64,000 nucleotides of DNA from NVTR01 sp965237505 (GTDB lineage: Bacteria > Pseudomonadota > Alphaproteobacteria > Rhodobacterales > Rhodobacteraceae): contig CBDEFR010000009.1 of assembly GCA_965237505.1 (NCBI GenBank), forward strand, positions 806,001 through 870,000, read 5' to 3'. The notes below the pieces were generated by a model. That model saw only the letters and a program-made list of their open reading frames with translations, was not told where the DNA came from and ran no database searches. The stretch's first letter is position 1. Each line of letters opens with the position of its first letter. Positions 27,721 through 38,015 of this stretch are shown here, piece by piece. A program made the position numbers and the translations under genes.

Positions 27721-29124
27721 GTCGAGAACATTCTGAGTTGACCGGTTTATGTACCATATGAGTTGACCGCTTCTGTTGCGGTTTCTGGCCCTGTGGGGAA
27801 GTGGTCGGTCGCGGAGCGGCTGTCCACTTGTCCACAGGGCGCCGGTCGGTCGCGTCGAAGCGGGTCACGCGGCCTCGCGGGTTTGGCTGTCGATCGGTTG
27901 GCCATCGGCGTGGTATCGCGCCAGACATCGCGGTCCATGGAAGACGGCCATTGTGCCGTCGGGGTATTCGTGGACGCGGACCCTGGCCTTGACGTAATGG
28001 CGGCGGTGGCGGCCGGCGGGGATCTGAAGTGCCAGGCGCTTGTAGCGCACCGTGTTGTCGTTTGAGACGGTGCGTTCCTCGTGGATGCACAGGATGTCGT
28101 CGAGCGCGCCGGTGAAGGGGACGAAGGCGGTGCCCCGGTCCTCGGCCGGGGTCGCGAAGCGGGCGTTGTGTTGTGGCAGGAAGACCTCCTTGAGGAAGCG
28201 GTTGGCCTCGACCATGTCGGTGATGCCGGCGAGCCTGAGTTCCTGGGGCAGGCGCTTCTGCAAGGTGCCGAACATGCGCTCCGAGCGCCCCCTTGCCTCG
28301 GGCGAGTAGGCCGGGATCAGCTCGATGCCGAGCTGCGCCAGGGCGCGGCCGACCTGGGTCGGGGTGTCCTTGTCCACCTTGCCGCCGGCCTCGGGCGTGT
28401 TCCAGTAGTGGCTGGCGCGGTCGGCGTAGAGCGAGCAGAACAGGCCCTTGGTCCGGATCGCCTCGGACACCCCCTGGAAGCTCGACATGGTGCCCTCTTC
28501 GGCGACGAAGAAGGCCGAGTAGATATCGCTGGTCGCATCGTCCATGGTGACGATCAGGTCCCACCATCGACCGGGGACCCACTCGTGGCTCGAGCCGTCC
28601 TGGTGCAACATCATGCCGGGCAGGGCACGGCGCGGCCGCTTGCGCCGGTGCGCCCCACGCCTGGGCGCCGCGCGCCTGCGCCCATGGGCTTGCAAGCTCA
28701 GCCGCAGCCAGTTGTAGCTGCGCTTGAAGCCGTGATCGGCCACCAGCTTCTCGTGGAAGTGCTTGGCCGTGAAGTCCCAGTAGCGGGTGTCGAACAACTC
28801 CAGCACCCGCGCCACCTCGTCCACCGGCGCGCGCCGCGCCGAGAGGCGGCCCAGGCGGCGGTCGTAGAGACCGTCGGCTCCCTCCGCCTCGTAGCGGTCG
28901 CGCCAGCGCCGGAAGGTGCGCTCCGAGACACCCAGAACCTCCGCCGCCTCCGCCTGGCTCAAGCCGCCCCGATGGATGCACCCCGTAAACCTCCTCGAAC
29001 TTCATCAATCTCAGTCCCTGTACCTGCTCCGTCCGACGCATCGCCTCCCTCCATGGCTTGGAGGCGTTCTAAAACCGGACAGATCATCTGGTACATAAAC
29101 CGGACATATCGCGTGTTACCGACA
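27721..29124 (-). mobile_element. ISNCY-type element (ISTde1/IS1202-like), copy 1, 17-bp target duplication
   Basis: 1404 bp between two copies of tttcataactttttcct (27704-27720, 29125-29141). Outer ends are GTCGAGAAC at the left and, inverted, GTCGGTAAC at the right. A second shared block GGTTTATGTACCA occurs about 23 bp in from each end. Such long duplications are known for the ISTde1/IS1202 groups. Carries a frameshifted transposase. Confidence 0.85.
27865..29041 (-). pseudogene. ISNCY-type transposase, copy 1, frameshift near the N-terminus
   Basis: The start MRRTEQVQGLRLMKFEEVYG is followed by a GGGG run (28981-28984, read on the minus strand) where copy 2 has GGG. The extra base throws the reading out of frame before the helix-turn-helix SQAEAAEVLGVSERTFRRWRDRY. 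From there the other frame is complete to the end: HQDGSSHEW, VTMDDATSDIY, LYADRASHYW and RSERMFGTLQKRLPQE form an rve-type DDE core. Correcting one base gives a protein of about 390 residues. Confidence 0.88.
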
Positions 29125-29231
29125 TTTCATAACTTTTTCCTTTCCAAAAAAATCTGCCCAATATATTGCAGATACCGCCTCAATTTATCGTCGACAATCG
29201 CCCGCCGGCGGACATGCGGGCGGGCCGTCGT

Positions 29232-30005
29232 TCACCCCAGCCGTCGGTCAATGACCTGCTTTCTTTCGGCCACAACACCTCGGTAGCCGCCTGCTACCCA
29301 GCGTCGTTCGACTGCCCAGTAATCGTCGCTGCGACGATTGATCAGAACTGAATTTGCGGCCAGCGTCAGCAGGATTGCCTGACCTTTCTGGGTACTGATG
29401 GAGGTGCGGGGCACGCCTGCCCAGTCGATCACCAGGTCAAGCGCGCGGCCGCTCGCATCCTGGCGATAGGGGATGTAGAAATCATCATCGCGGGGGGTCA
29501 GCGTCCTGCGGCGTCCGCTGCGGTCTCTGATGCGTATGCTTTGCGCCGGGCGATGGATCAGGGCGTATAATGTGAACCCTTCGCGATCAGCGGTTCGAAT
29601 GGCCGTCAGGACGAAATTTTCAGGACTGGCGACGCCGTGGCCGCGCAGAACAGTCCGAAAATGCTGTGTGGCGCCTTTCATGTCGCGAAAAATGACACCG
29701 GTATTGCCACTGGCCGGAACCGTATCGAGCGGGCGGTCATAGGCATAGCGATAGGTCTGATCCAACGTCACATTGCTGTGTGCGGCCTCCATCGTGCGGT
29801 TGGTGTGGTGAATGTCGGCGGCGATAAGATAGGGCAGGAACGCAATGCCTGCCAACATGCCGGTTGACATCGCCGCCGCCGATACGGCGACGAAACTTAT
29901 GGCGAGACCGAGATCGTCCACGATTTCATGTTGCTCGGCATACGGCAACGGTTCGCATGCGACAATCAGTGTGGTGCTGAGTAAAAGGGCTGAAATTTTC
30001 ATCAT
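29232..30005 (-). CDS. hypothetical lipoprotein
   Basis: 257 residues with a lipoprotein signal: MMKISALLLSTTLIVAC, lipobox IVAC, so it should be anchored to a membrane. A further hydrophobic stretch (SFVAVSAAAMSTGMLAGIAFLPYLIAADI, residues about 37-65) could span or lie in the membrane. The C-terminal half is basic with RIRDRSGRRRTLTPRDDDFYIPYRQD. AAGGACC lies upstream of the ATG pair at 30005/30002. No family recognised. It is divergent from the TetR regulator with 157 bp between starts, so the regulator may control it. Confidence 0.7.
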   Translation of the reverse strand: MMKISALLLSTTLIVACEPLPYAEQHEIVDDLGLAISFVAVSAAAMSTGMLAGIAFLPYLIAADIHHTNRTMEAAHSNVTLDQTYRYAYDRPLDTVPASGNTGVIFRDMKGATQHFRTVLRGHGVASPENFVLTAIRTADREGFTLYALIHRPAQSIRIRDRSGRRRTLTPRDDDFYIPYRQDASGRALDLVIDWAGVPRTSISTQKGQAILLTLAANSVLINRRSDDYWAVERRWVAGGYRGVVAERKQVIDRRLG

Positions 30006-30162
30006 GACAAAGGTCCTTCAAATGGGCTATGACACCAATTGGTGCCGGAGCAATCGCACGCAACAATTTTATTAATCACCTATTAATTAATCTATCTTGA
30101 AATTAATCGGCGGTCAATATAAAGTTCAGAAAATTTTTGCTCACATAGAGACAATGGGTTGA

Positions 30163-30777
30163 ATGGCACGCCGATCGGATCATACTAGGCCACAGCTTCG
30201 TGCGATGGCGATAGAATCAGCCGGACAGATCATCGCGCGTGATGGTTTGCGCGAACTGTCAATTCGGCGGATTGCAAAGGCCATCGGTTATACTTCCGGA
30301 ACTCTGTATCAACTGTTTGAAAACCTCGATGAGTTGATTGTGGAAGTTCACATTGCGACGCTGGAGGACATGTTTTCTGCGGTGGAAACGGTTGAGTTTG
30401 GAGATGGGCCTGAAGCGTCGCTGTTCGCCCTGGCGGAGGGTTATGCAAACAACGCCACAGCAAACAATAACCGCTGGAATGCACTGTTCAGTCATTCTCT
30501 GCCGGACGAAAAAGATCTTCCGGAGCGATATACTCAGACGGTCGCAAAGCTGATCGGTCTGTGTGCGCGCGCGCTTGGTCCGATTTTTGACGGGGTCGAG
30601 GACGCCGAGGCGAAGGCCTTTCACGAGGCGCGCGTGCTGTGGGCAAGCTTTTACGGCATAGTGTCCCTGGACACGGCGAAAAAATTACCCGAATTCGACC
30701 CGGTCGATGAGATCACGACTTCACTGGTCGTGAATTATGTGGCCGGGCTGCGGGCGAAGTATCAAAGTGGCGGGTGA
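30163..30777 (+). CDS. TetR/AcrR family transcriptional regulator
   Basis: 204 residues. The N-terminal helix-turn-helix is typical: AIESAGQIIARDGLRELSIRRIAKAIGYTSGTLYQLFENLDELIVEV (about residues 15-60). The C-terminal ligand domain resembles TetR_C members of the WHG-like class (RWNALFSHSLPDEKDLPERY). It is divergent from the lipoprotein gene and followed by smc. The intergenic region between it and the lipoprotein is AT-rich and includes the palindrome-like TTAATCACCTATTAATTAA, a possible operator. Effector unknown. Confidence 0.88.
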   Translation: MARRSDHTRPQLRAMAIESAGQIIARDGLRELSIRRIAKAIGYTSGTLYQLFENLDELIVEVHIATLEDMFSAVETVEFGDGPEASLFALAEGYANNATANNNRWNALFSHSLPDEKDLPERYTQTVAKLIGLCARALGPIFDGVEDAEAKAFHEARVLWASFYGIVSLDTAKKLPEFDPVDEITTSLVVNYVAGLRAKYQSGG

Positions 30778-31015
30778 GGATTTCCAAGGCTAGTGTCTGA
30801 TTTAGAATATTCCGCTTGAGCATGAGTCAACGGCATTTTCTAGCGAAACCCAAACGGGCTGAATTTGACGCCAGCCTGTAAGCCACAACTGATATCCGCC
30901 ATATCTTGTGGAAAACTCCGCCGATGGTTCCATATCCTGCGGTTCTTCGTTGACTTGCGCGGGCAAGCACCGAACAATCGCACGCAACAGGAATCAGGCC
31001 AAAGGCATCGCAGCA

Positions 31016-34000
31016 GTGCGTCTAACCAAACTTCGGCTGAACGGTTTTAAGAGCTTTGTCGATCCGACCGAGCTGATCATCGCCGATGGTCTGACCGGCG
31101 TGGTGGGGCCGAATGGCTGTGGCAAGTCGAACATTCTGGAGGCGCTGCGCTGGGTGATGGGCGAGAACCGGCCGTCGGCGATGCGTGGCGACGGCATGGA
31201 TGACGTGATTTTTGCGGGCGCGGCGAGCCGACCGGCGCGGAATTTTGCCGAGGTGTCATTGCACATCGATAATACCGAACGGCGTGCGCCTGGCAGATTC
31301 AACTCTGCTGATCTGCTGGAGATCAACCGGCGGATCACCCGCGATGCCGGCAGCGCGTTCAAGGTCAACACCAAGGATGTCCGGGCCCGCGATGTGCAGA
31401 TGCTGTTTGCCGATGCCTCGACCGGCGCACATTCGCCAGCGCTGGTGCGGCAAGGGCAGATCAGCGAGATGATCGATGCGCAGCCGAAAGCGCGGCGGCG
31501 AATATTGGAAGAGGCGGCGGGGATTTCGGGCCTGTATGCGCGCCGTCACGAGGCAGAGCTGAAACTGAACGCAGCCGAAATCAACATTGCGCGCATCGAA
31601 GATGTGGTTGAACAGCTGGCCATCCAGTTGGCGCAACTGGCACGCCAGGCCCGGCAGGCGGCGCGATACCGTGCGATTGGCGATCAGTTGCGGCGCTCTG
31701 AAGGGTTGTTGCTTTACCGGCGCTGGCAAGAGGCTGATGAGGCACGCCTTTCGACCACGGCTGAACTGTCCGCACGCCTGAAAGCCGCCGCATCGGCGGA
31801 AAGTTCGGCGCTGCAGGCTGCCAGAGTTCGCGAGCAACGCGACGCGGCGCTGCCGCCGCTGCGCCAGGATGAGGCGGTCGCTGCGGCAGGTTTGCAGCGG
31901 CTGCAGGTTCAACGCGACTCGCTGGCGGATCAGGAAGCCCGCGCGTTGCAGACCATTGATACGTTGCGCGCAAGGATCGGCCAGCTGGCCCATGATTTGG
32001 AGCGCGAGCAGGCGCTGAGCAGCGACGCGGGCGAGACCATAAAGCGGCTGGACTGGGAGGCGCGCGAATTGGCGAAGGCCTCGCAGGGGCAGGCGGAAAA
32101 GCTGGAAGCGGCAGCAGCGGACGCGCGCGACGCGGCGCAGGTGTTGCAAGAGCGTGAAGCGGCACTGGCAGAGTTAACCGAGGACGTGGCGAGGCTGGCG
32201 GCCCGGCACCAGTCGGCGCACCGGTTGCTGGATGATTGCAAAGTGACGCTTGACAACAGCGAGGCCGAAGCGGTGCGCGCCGGTGACGCAGTGGCCGGGG
32301 CCGAAGCGGTATTGGCACTGGCGGGGCGGGCGTTTGAGCAGGCCGAGGCGGCACAAGTGACGGCGACCACGGGTGCGGAAGAGGCCGAGGCAAACCTGGT
32401 TAAAGCGGACGATGCGCGCGCTGATGCGCAGGCGAAAGAGGCAAGCGCGCGGGCCGAGCGATCCGAAACCGAGGGCGAAGTGAATGCCCTGCGCGCCGAG
32501 TTTGCGGCTCTTGCCAAACTGGTCGAGCACGACACGGTTGAAAGTGGCCAGGTGCTCGATCTGCTGCGCGTCGATGCCGGGTATGAAAAGGCGCTGGGGG
32601 CGGCGCTGGCCGACGATTTGCGGGCCCCGGCGGTGGATGGGTCGGCGGCGTCCGGATGGGCGACTTTGCCGGGATATGTTGCGCCGCAATCCCTGCCTGA
32701 CGGCGTGAAAGGCCTGACGAACCACGTGTCGGTGCCTGATGTTCTGGCGCGCCGCATGGCCCAGGTCGGGTTGGTGGACGCAAGCATTGGCGCGCACCTG
32801 CAGGCGGTATTGTTGCCGGGCCAAAGGCTGGTCAGCATCGAGGGCGACCTGTGGCGTTGGGACGGTTTCAAGGCGGGCTCGGAAGATGCGCCAAGTGCCG
32901 CCGCGCTGCGCCTGCAACAGTTTAACCGGCTGCAGGAGTTAAAGCAGGATTTGGAGGAGGCCACGGCACGCACGCAGGGCGCGGTGCAGGCCCACGAGTT
33001 GCTGCGCGCTAACCTTGTGGAGCTGACCGAGGCGGACCGCGCCGCGCGCGATGGCCAACGGATGGCGGACCGGGCGATGACCGAGGCCAGCCGCAGCTTG
33101 TCACGCGCCGAGGCGGACCAGAATATCGCCGCAGGAAAACTGGAAAGTCTGTGCATGGCTGTGGCGCGTCACCAGGAAGAGACGGCGGCGGCACGCGAGC
33201 GGTTGCAAGAGGCGACGATCGGGGTTGCGGCGCTTGGCGATCTGGGTGCGGCGCGCAGTGAGGCTGAGGACATCAAACAGACCGTCGAGGTTGCGCGGAC
33301 AGACATGATGGCGATGCGGTCGGACCATGACGAGCAACGCCGCGAAGGTGCGGCGCGGGTGCGGCGTAGCCAGGAAGTGACCAAGGAAATCAGCGGCTGG
33401 CGCTATCGGCTGGAGACGGCAGGCAAGCGGATCGAGGAGCTCGTTCAGCGCAAGGAAATCAGCGAAGGCGAACTGAAAACAGCATCGTCGGCGCCAACGG
33501 ATATTGCCGCGAAACGCGGCGAACTTGCCGAGACGATTGAGGCGGCCGAGACACGGCGGCGCAAGGCTGGCGATGTGCTCGCCGAAGCTGAAACGGCGCA
33601 ACGGGTGGCGGTGACGGGCGAACGCGACGCGGAGCGTCAGGCTTCCGAGGCGCGTGAGGCGCGCGCCCGCGCTGAAGCCCGCGCCGATGCGGCGCAAGAA
33701 ACCGTGACATACGCATCGGAACGGATTTCTGAAGAGCAAGGCACAACCCCTGACAGGCTGTTGGAAGCGCTGAAAGCTGATCCTGACAAGATGCCCGCAG
33801 CACATGTGATAGAAGCGGATGTGAACCGGCTGAAACGTCAGCGCGACGCCCTGGGAGCGGTAAATCTGCGCGCTGAGGAAGATGCGCGCGAGGTTCGCGA
33901 AGAGTATGACACGCTGGCCGGTGAACTGGCCGATCTTGGCGAGGCGATCAAGAAACTGCGCGCCGGCATTGCCAGTTTGAACAAGGAAGGGCGCGAGCGG

Positions 34001-34471
34001 CTGCTGACCGCGTTTGAGCAAGTGAATTCCAATTTCTCGATGCTTTTCAAGCATTTGTTTGGCGGTGGCGAGGCCAGGCTGATGCTGGTGGAAAGCGATG
34101 ATCCGCTGGAAGCTGGGCTTGAGATCATGTGCCAGCCGCCGGGCAAGAAGCTCTCGACGTTGTCGCTGCTGTCTGGTGGTGAGCAATCGCTGACCGCGCT
34201 GGCGCTGATATTCGCGGTGTTTCTGGCCAACCCGGCGCCGATCTGTGTGCTGGACGAAGTTGACGCGCCGCTTGATGACGCCAACGTTGCCCGGTTCTGT
34301 GATCTTTTGGACGAGATGACCCGGCAGACCGAAACCCGGTTTCTGATCATCACGCATCACGCCGTCACGATGTCGCGGATGGACCGCCTGTTTGGCGTGA
34401 CGATGGCCGAACCGGGGGTCAGCCAGCTGGTGAGTGTGGACCTTAAGAGTGCCGAAAGGATGGTGGCCTGA
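31016..34471 (+). CDS. smc: chromosome segregation protein SMC
   Basis: 1151 residues from the GTG at 31016 (VRLTKLRLNGFKSFVDPTE), the usual SMC N-terminus; the open frame upstream is rejected. Walker A is GPNGCGKSN, followed by RWVMGENRPSAMRGDGMDDVIFAG. Two long coiled coils flank a hinge (about residues 500-640, with GYEKALGAALADDL at its start). The C-terminal head has the signature LSGGEQSLTALALIF and Walker B CVLDEVDAPLDD. SMC with ScpA/ScpB organises and segregates the chromosome. ScpAB are not in this window. Intact and typical in length for alphaproteobacteria. Confidence 0.97.
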   Translation: MRLTKLRLNGFKSFVDPTELIIADGLTGVVGPNGCGKSNILEALRWVMGENRPSAMRGDGMDDVIFAGAASRPARNFAEVSLHIDNTERRAPGRFNSADLLEINRRITRDAGSAFKVNTKDVRARDVQMLFADASTGAHSPALVRQGQISEMIDAQPKARRRILEEAAGISGLYARRHEAELKLNAAEINIARIEDVVEQLAIQLAQLARQARQAARYRAIGDQLRRSEGLLLYRRWQEADEARLSTTAELSARLKAAASAESSALQAARVREQRDAALPPLRQDEAVAAAGLQRLQVQRDSLADQEARALQTIDTLRARIGQLAHDLEREQALSSDAGETIKRLDWEARELAKASQGQAEKLEAAAADARDAAQVLQEREAALAELTEDVARLAARHQSAHRLLDDCKVTLDNSEAEAVRAGDAVAGAEAVLALAGRAFEQAEAAQVTATTGAEEAEANLVKADDARADAQAKEASARAERSETEGEVNALRAEFAALAKLVEHDTVESGQVLDLLRVDAGYEKALGAALADDLRAPAVDGSAASGWATLPGYVAPQSLPDGVKGLTNHVSVPDVLARRMAQVGLVDASIGAHLQAVLLPGQRLVSIEGDLWRWDGFKAGSEDAPSAAALRLQQFNRLQELKQDLEEATARTQGAVQAHELLRANLVELTEADRAARDGQRMADRAMTEASRSLSRAEADQNIAAGKLESLCMAVARHQEETAAARERLQEATIGVAALGDLGAARSEAEDIKQTVEVARTDMMAMRSDHDEQRREGAARVRRSQEVTKEISGWRYRLETAGKRIEELVQRKEISEGELKTASSAPTDIAAKRGELAETIEAAETRRRKAGDVLAEAETAQRVAVTGERDAERQASEAREARARAEARADAAQETVTYASERISEEQGTTPDRLLEALKADPDKMPAAHVIEADVNRLKRQRDALGAVNLRAEEDAREVREEYDTLAGELADLGEAIKKLRAGIASLNKEGRERLLTAFEQVNSNFSMLFKHLFGGGEARLMLVESDDPLEAGLEIMCQPPGKKLSTLSLLSGGEQSLTALALIFAVFLANPAPICVLDEVDAPLDDANVARFCDLLDEMTRQTETRFLIITHHAVTMSRMDRLFGVTMAEPGVSQLVSVDLKSAERMVA

Positions 34472-34552
34472 GGGCCGAATTATTGCTTTGATCATATCTG
34501 TCGATGATGGTTTGCGACGTCGGCAAGACCGTTGGGAACAGGAGGGACGACA

Positions 34553-35023
34553 GTGCATAAATTCAGTTCATGGGCGATGGTAGCCATTGTATCGATTTTC
34601 GGTTCGGCAGTTGCAGCAGAAAATATAGTGGCTTCTGATCCACAGGTGCTGTTGTCGTATTTCTTTGATCAGGGAATTCCGGCAAAGCTGACCATAGACG
34701 ACTATGGCGATCCAAAGATCGATGCGCGATATTTTGGGACAAATTTCAATATCTACTACTATGGTTGCAGTGGTGGTGAAAATTGCCGGGCGATTCAGTT
34801 CTTTAGCGGCTATCGGACGGACGGAAGGATTTCGCTGGAACAGATTAATTCCTGGAATACCACCGAGCGCTACGCGCGCGCCTATTTGAGCGAAAACCTG
34901 AGTGCGCGGATCGAGTATGATGTGCAACTGGGTAGTACCGGGATGACGGAAGAGGATTTTGACTCGGTGTTTTCGCTTTGGACCCGGAGTGTGGAAAACT
35001 TTGAGGACTTTATTGACTGGTAA
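34553..35023 (+). CDS. secreted YbjN-domain-like protein
   Basis: 156 residues from a GTG with AGGAGGGACGACA upstream; an ATG further up (34532) would place that ribosome site inside the gene. The signal peptide is VHKFSSWAMVAIVSIFGSAVAAEN. The mature part (LLSYFFDQGIPAKLTIDDYGDPKIDARYFGTNFNIYYYGC, then INSWNTTERYARAYLS) has the pattern of YbjN-type sensory-domain proteins, with two Cys (YYGCSGGENC). Probably periplasmic. Function unknown. Confidence 0.75.
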   Translation: MHKFSSWAMVAIVSIFGSAVAAENIVASDPQVLLSYFFDQGIPAKLTIDDYGDPKIDARYFGTNFNIYYYGCSGGENCRAIQFFSGYRTDGRISLEQINSWNTTERYARAYLSENLSARIEYDVQLGSTGMTEEDFDSVFSLWTRSVENFEDFIDW

Positions 35024-35429
35024 TCCTTTGGGCGCGCAGGAAGCGTGCCAGATGGTCAGCGTGGACGTTAATACGGCTGAACAAATGGTGACGTGGACCG
35101 CGACCATTAAAAAAGCGCAAATTGTGCGGTCGGATTGCGAACCGAACATTAACAATTTTCATATGATTTGATTCGTATTGTCCTTTTGCTGCGATCCTTC
35201 GCAGTGAAAGGACGTGATTACGCTGGATAACAAAAAATTTCGAAATTGGATGGTCTTGATTGCAGCGGCAACGCTGATGATTGCGATCATCCGGCTTTTG
35301 ATCGGGGGTGATCCCCTGAGAAAAGGTAGACACTGCGAAGAAGCAGCTTCGCAGGGTCGTTTAGATGATTACACTGAAAAAAAAATTTCGATACGCCGAT
35401 CATTGTGGGTGTAGATTAACATTTTGTAA
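35024..35429. other. AT-richer gap downstream of the YbjN-like gene
   Basis: About 400 bp of lower GC than its surroundings. It contains a possible small membrane peptide (35214-35414) and no other convincing gene. It ends at the 18-bp target duplication of ISNCY-type copy 2. Confidence 0.45.
35214..35414 (+). CDS. possible small membrane peptide
   Basis: 66 residues from a GTG preceded by GTGAAAGGAC. One predicted helix (NWMVLIAAATLMIAIIRLLIGG) lies near the N-terminus; the rest is charged. The weak start, AT-rich setting and lack of any family leave this doubtful. Confidence 0.25.
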   Translation: MITLDNKKFRNWMVLIAAATLMIAIIRLLIGGDPLRKGRHCEEAASQGRLDDYTEKKISIRRSLWV

Positions 35430-35490
35430 AGGCCGATGGCGATTCATTGTCGGTAACACGCGATATGTCCAGTTTATGTACCAGATGATA

Positions 35491-36647
35491 CCAACGGCAT
35501 CAATTTCTGACTCTGTGGGGATTCCCAAATCGGTTTTGATCTGATTCAAGGTTGGCAAAGGAGGATCGCCATGCCAGCCAGTGTTCCGCTTCGTCGCGAC
35601 TTTGATGCCCGCCACCTTCGTAAACTCGCCAGCCGTTGCAAGGATGCCCGGCAGAGCCGCCGTCTGTTGTCTCTTGCGGCGGTCTACGATGGCATGAGCC
35701 GTGGAGAGGCCGCAAGGATCGGTGGGATGGATCGCCAAACCCTGCGGGACTGGGTTCACCGGTTCAACGAAGAGGGACCGGATGGCCTCACCAACCGCAA
35801 GGGCGCGGGCCGGACGCGCTACCTGAGCGATGTCCAGATGAAAGAACTTGGCGAGATTGTCGAGACCGGCCCCGATCCGGCGGTGGACGGGGTTGTCCGC
35901 TGGCGGCGGATCGACCTGAAGCGGGTGATCGAGGCGCGCTTTGGCGTCATCTATTCCGAGCGCGGGATATCCAGACTGCTTGGCGAACTGGGCTTTGCCC
36001 ATATCAGCGCCCGCCCGCAGCATCCCAGGCAGGATAAGCGGATCATCGAGGCGTTTAAAAAAACTTCACCGACACGCTCCAGGTGCATATAGCTGACCTG
36101 CCAGCGGGAACGCCGGTGGAGATCTGGTTCCAGGACGAAGCACGCCTTGGCCAGAAGAATGGCCTGACGCGCCTGTGGGCGAGAAAGGGCACGCGCCCCC
36201 GCCAGCCGGCCGATCAGCGCTATCGCAACGCCTATCTGTTCGGCGCCATCTGTCCGGCTCACGGCAAGGGGGCGGCGCTCATGCTGCCTTGGGCGGACGC
36301 GCAAGCCATGCAGATGCATCTCGACGAGATCAGCCGCCACGTCGCCCGAAAGGCCCATGCGGTTGTGCTGATGGATCGGGCCGGATGGCACACCACCGGC
36401 AAACTCAAAGTCCCGAAGAACCTCACCATCATCCTGCTGCCATCGCGCGCTCCGGAACTGAACCCGGTGGAAAATATCTGGCAGTACTTGCGCGCCAATT
36501 GGCTCTCCAACCGCGTGTTCGAAGACTACAATGCCATCGTCGATGCTGGATGCGAAGCTTGGAACAAGCTCATCGCACAGCCCGAAACCATCACATCAAT
36601 CGGAATGCGAAAATGGGCCCATATCGGTCAATGTTAAATGCCGCTGG
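35491..36647 (+). mobile_element. IS630-family element A
   Basis: 1157 bp with terminal CCAACGGCAT and inverted ATGCCGCTGG, flanked by the TA duplication (35489-35490, 36648-36649) universal for IS630. It is inserted in the subterminal region of ISNCY-type copy 2. Confidence 0.9.
35571..36637 (+). CDS. IS630-family transposase A (two frames joined by -1 frameshift)
   Basis: The first frame (35571-36092) encodes the helix-turn-helix part (RDWVHRFNEEGPDGLTNRKG); the second (to 36637) encodes the DDE part with WFQDEARLGQ, LMDRAGWHTT and LNPVENIWQYL. They join at TTTAAAAAAAC (A7 at 36057-36063), where a -1 slip gives EAFKKN-F. This is the usual IS630 programmed frameshift, so the gene is probably functional. 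GGAGGATCGCC precedes the ATG. Confidence 0.88.
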
Positions 36648-36694
36648 TATGATCTGTCCGGTTTTAGAACGCCTCCAAGCCATGGAGGGAGGCG

Positions 36695-37869
36695 ATGCGT
36701 CGGACGGAGCAGGTACAGGGACTGAGATTGATGAAGTTCGAGGAGGTTTACGGGTGCATCCATCGGGGTGGCTTGAGCCAGGCGGAGGCGGCGGAGGTTC
36801 TGGGTGTCTCGGAGCGCACCTTCCGGCGCTGGCGCGACCGCTACGAGGCGGAGGGAGCCGACGGTCTCTACGACCGCCGCCTGGGCCGCCTCTCGGCGCG
36901 GCGCGCGCCGGTGGACGAGGTGGCGCGGGTGCTGGAGTTGTTCGACACCCGCTACTGGGACTTCACGGCCAAGCACTTCCACGAGAAGCTGGTGGCCGAT
37001 CACGGCTTCAAGCGCAGCTACAACTGGCTGCGGCTGAGCTTGCAAGCCCATGGGCGCAGGCGCGCGGCGCCCAGGCGTGGGGCGCACCGGCGCAAGCGGC
37101 CGCGCCGTGCCCTGCCCGGCATGATGTTGCACCAGGACGGCTCGAGCCACGAGTGGGTCCCGGTCGATGGTGGGACCTGATCGTCACCATGGACGATGCG
37201 ACCAGCGATATCTACTCGGCCTTCTTCGTCGCCGAAGAGGGCACCATGTCGAGCTTCCAGGGGGTGTCCGAGGCGATCCGGACCAAGGGCCTGTTCTGCT
37301 CGCTCTACGCCGACCGCGCCAGCCACTACTGGAACACGCCCGAGGCCGGCGGCAAGGTGGACAAGGACACCCCGACCCAGGTCGGCCGCGCCCTGGCGCA
37401 GCTCGGCATCGAGCTGATCCCGGCCTACTCGCCCGAGGCAAGGGGGCGCTCGGAGCGCATGTTCGGCACCTTGCAGAAGCGCCTGCCCCAGGAACTCAGG
37501 CTCGCCGGCATCACCGACATGGTCGAGGCCAACCGCTTCCTCAAGGAGGTCTTCCTGCCACAACACAACGCCCGCTTCGCGACCCCGGCCGAGGACCGGG
37601 GCACCGCCTTCGTCCCCTTCACCGGCGCGCTCGACGACATCCTGTGCATCCACGAGGAACGCACCGTCTCAAACGACAACACGGTGCGCTACAAGCGCCT
37701 GGCACTTCAGATCCCCGCCGGCCGCCACCGCCGCCATTACGTCAAGGCCAGGGTCCGCGTCCACGAATACCCCGACGGCACAATGGCCGTCTTCCATGGA
37801 CCGCGATGTCTGGCGCGATACCACGCCGATGGCCAACCGATCGACAGCCAAACCCGCGAGGCCGCGTGA
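36695..37869 (+). pseudogene. ISNCY-type transposase, copy 2, frameshift in the DDE domain
   Basis: Starts MRRTEQVQGLRLMKFEEVYGCIHRGGLSQAEAAEVLG with an intact helix-turn-helix. The frame is lost at GGGTCCCGGTCG (near 37158), where copy 1 has one more C. The first frame ends after HEWVPVDGGT, and the catalytic WWDLIVTMDD part continues in another frame to 37869. One base restores it. The lesion is different from that in copy 1. Confidence 0.88.
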
Positions 37870-38015
37870 CCCGCTTCGACGCGACCGACCGGCGCCCTGT
37901 GGACAAGTGGACAGCCGCTCCGCGACCGACCACTTCCCCACAGGGCCAGAAACCGCAACAGAAGCGGTCAACTCAGAATGTTCTCGACAGGCCGATGGCG
38001 ATTCATGGTTAATCG

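Larger units (their letters stand above)
35448..37988 (+). mobile_element. ISNCY-type element, copy 2, 18-bp target duplication, carrying an IS630
   Basis: Bounded by perfect copies of aggccgatggcgattcat (35430-35447, 37989-38006). It is inverted relative to copy 1 and interrupted near its left end by the IS630-family element 35491-36647. Compared with copy 1 it lacks 24 bp at the right end, where GGTTTATGTACCA should be, as if lost by recombination between two GAGTTGACC repeats. Confidence 0.85.

Noticed and set aside
27218..29041. A single 607-codon gene
   Set aside because: It joins an out-of-frame reading of the ISNCY transposase to the separate 163-residue gene; the junction crosses an IS end and a target duplication.
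30908..31015. Longer N-terminus for SMC
   Set aside because: The GTG at 31016 gives the standard SMC start; the upstream part has no family similarity.
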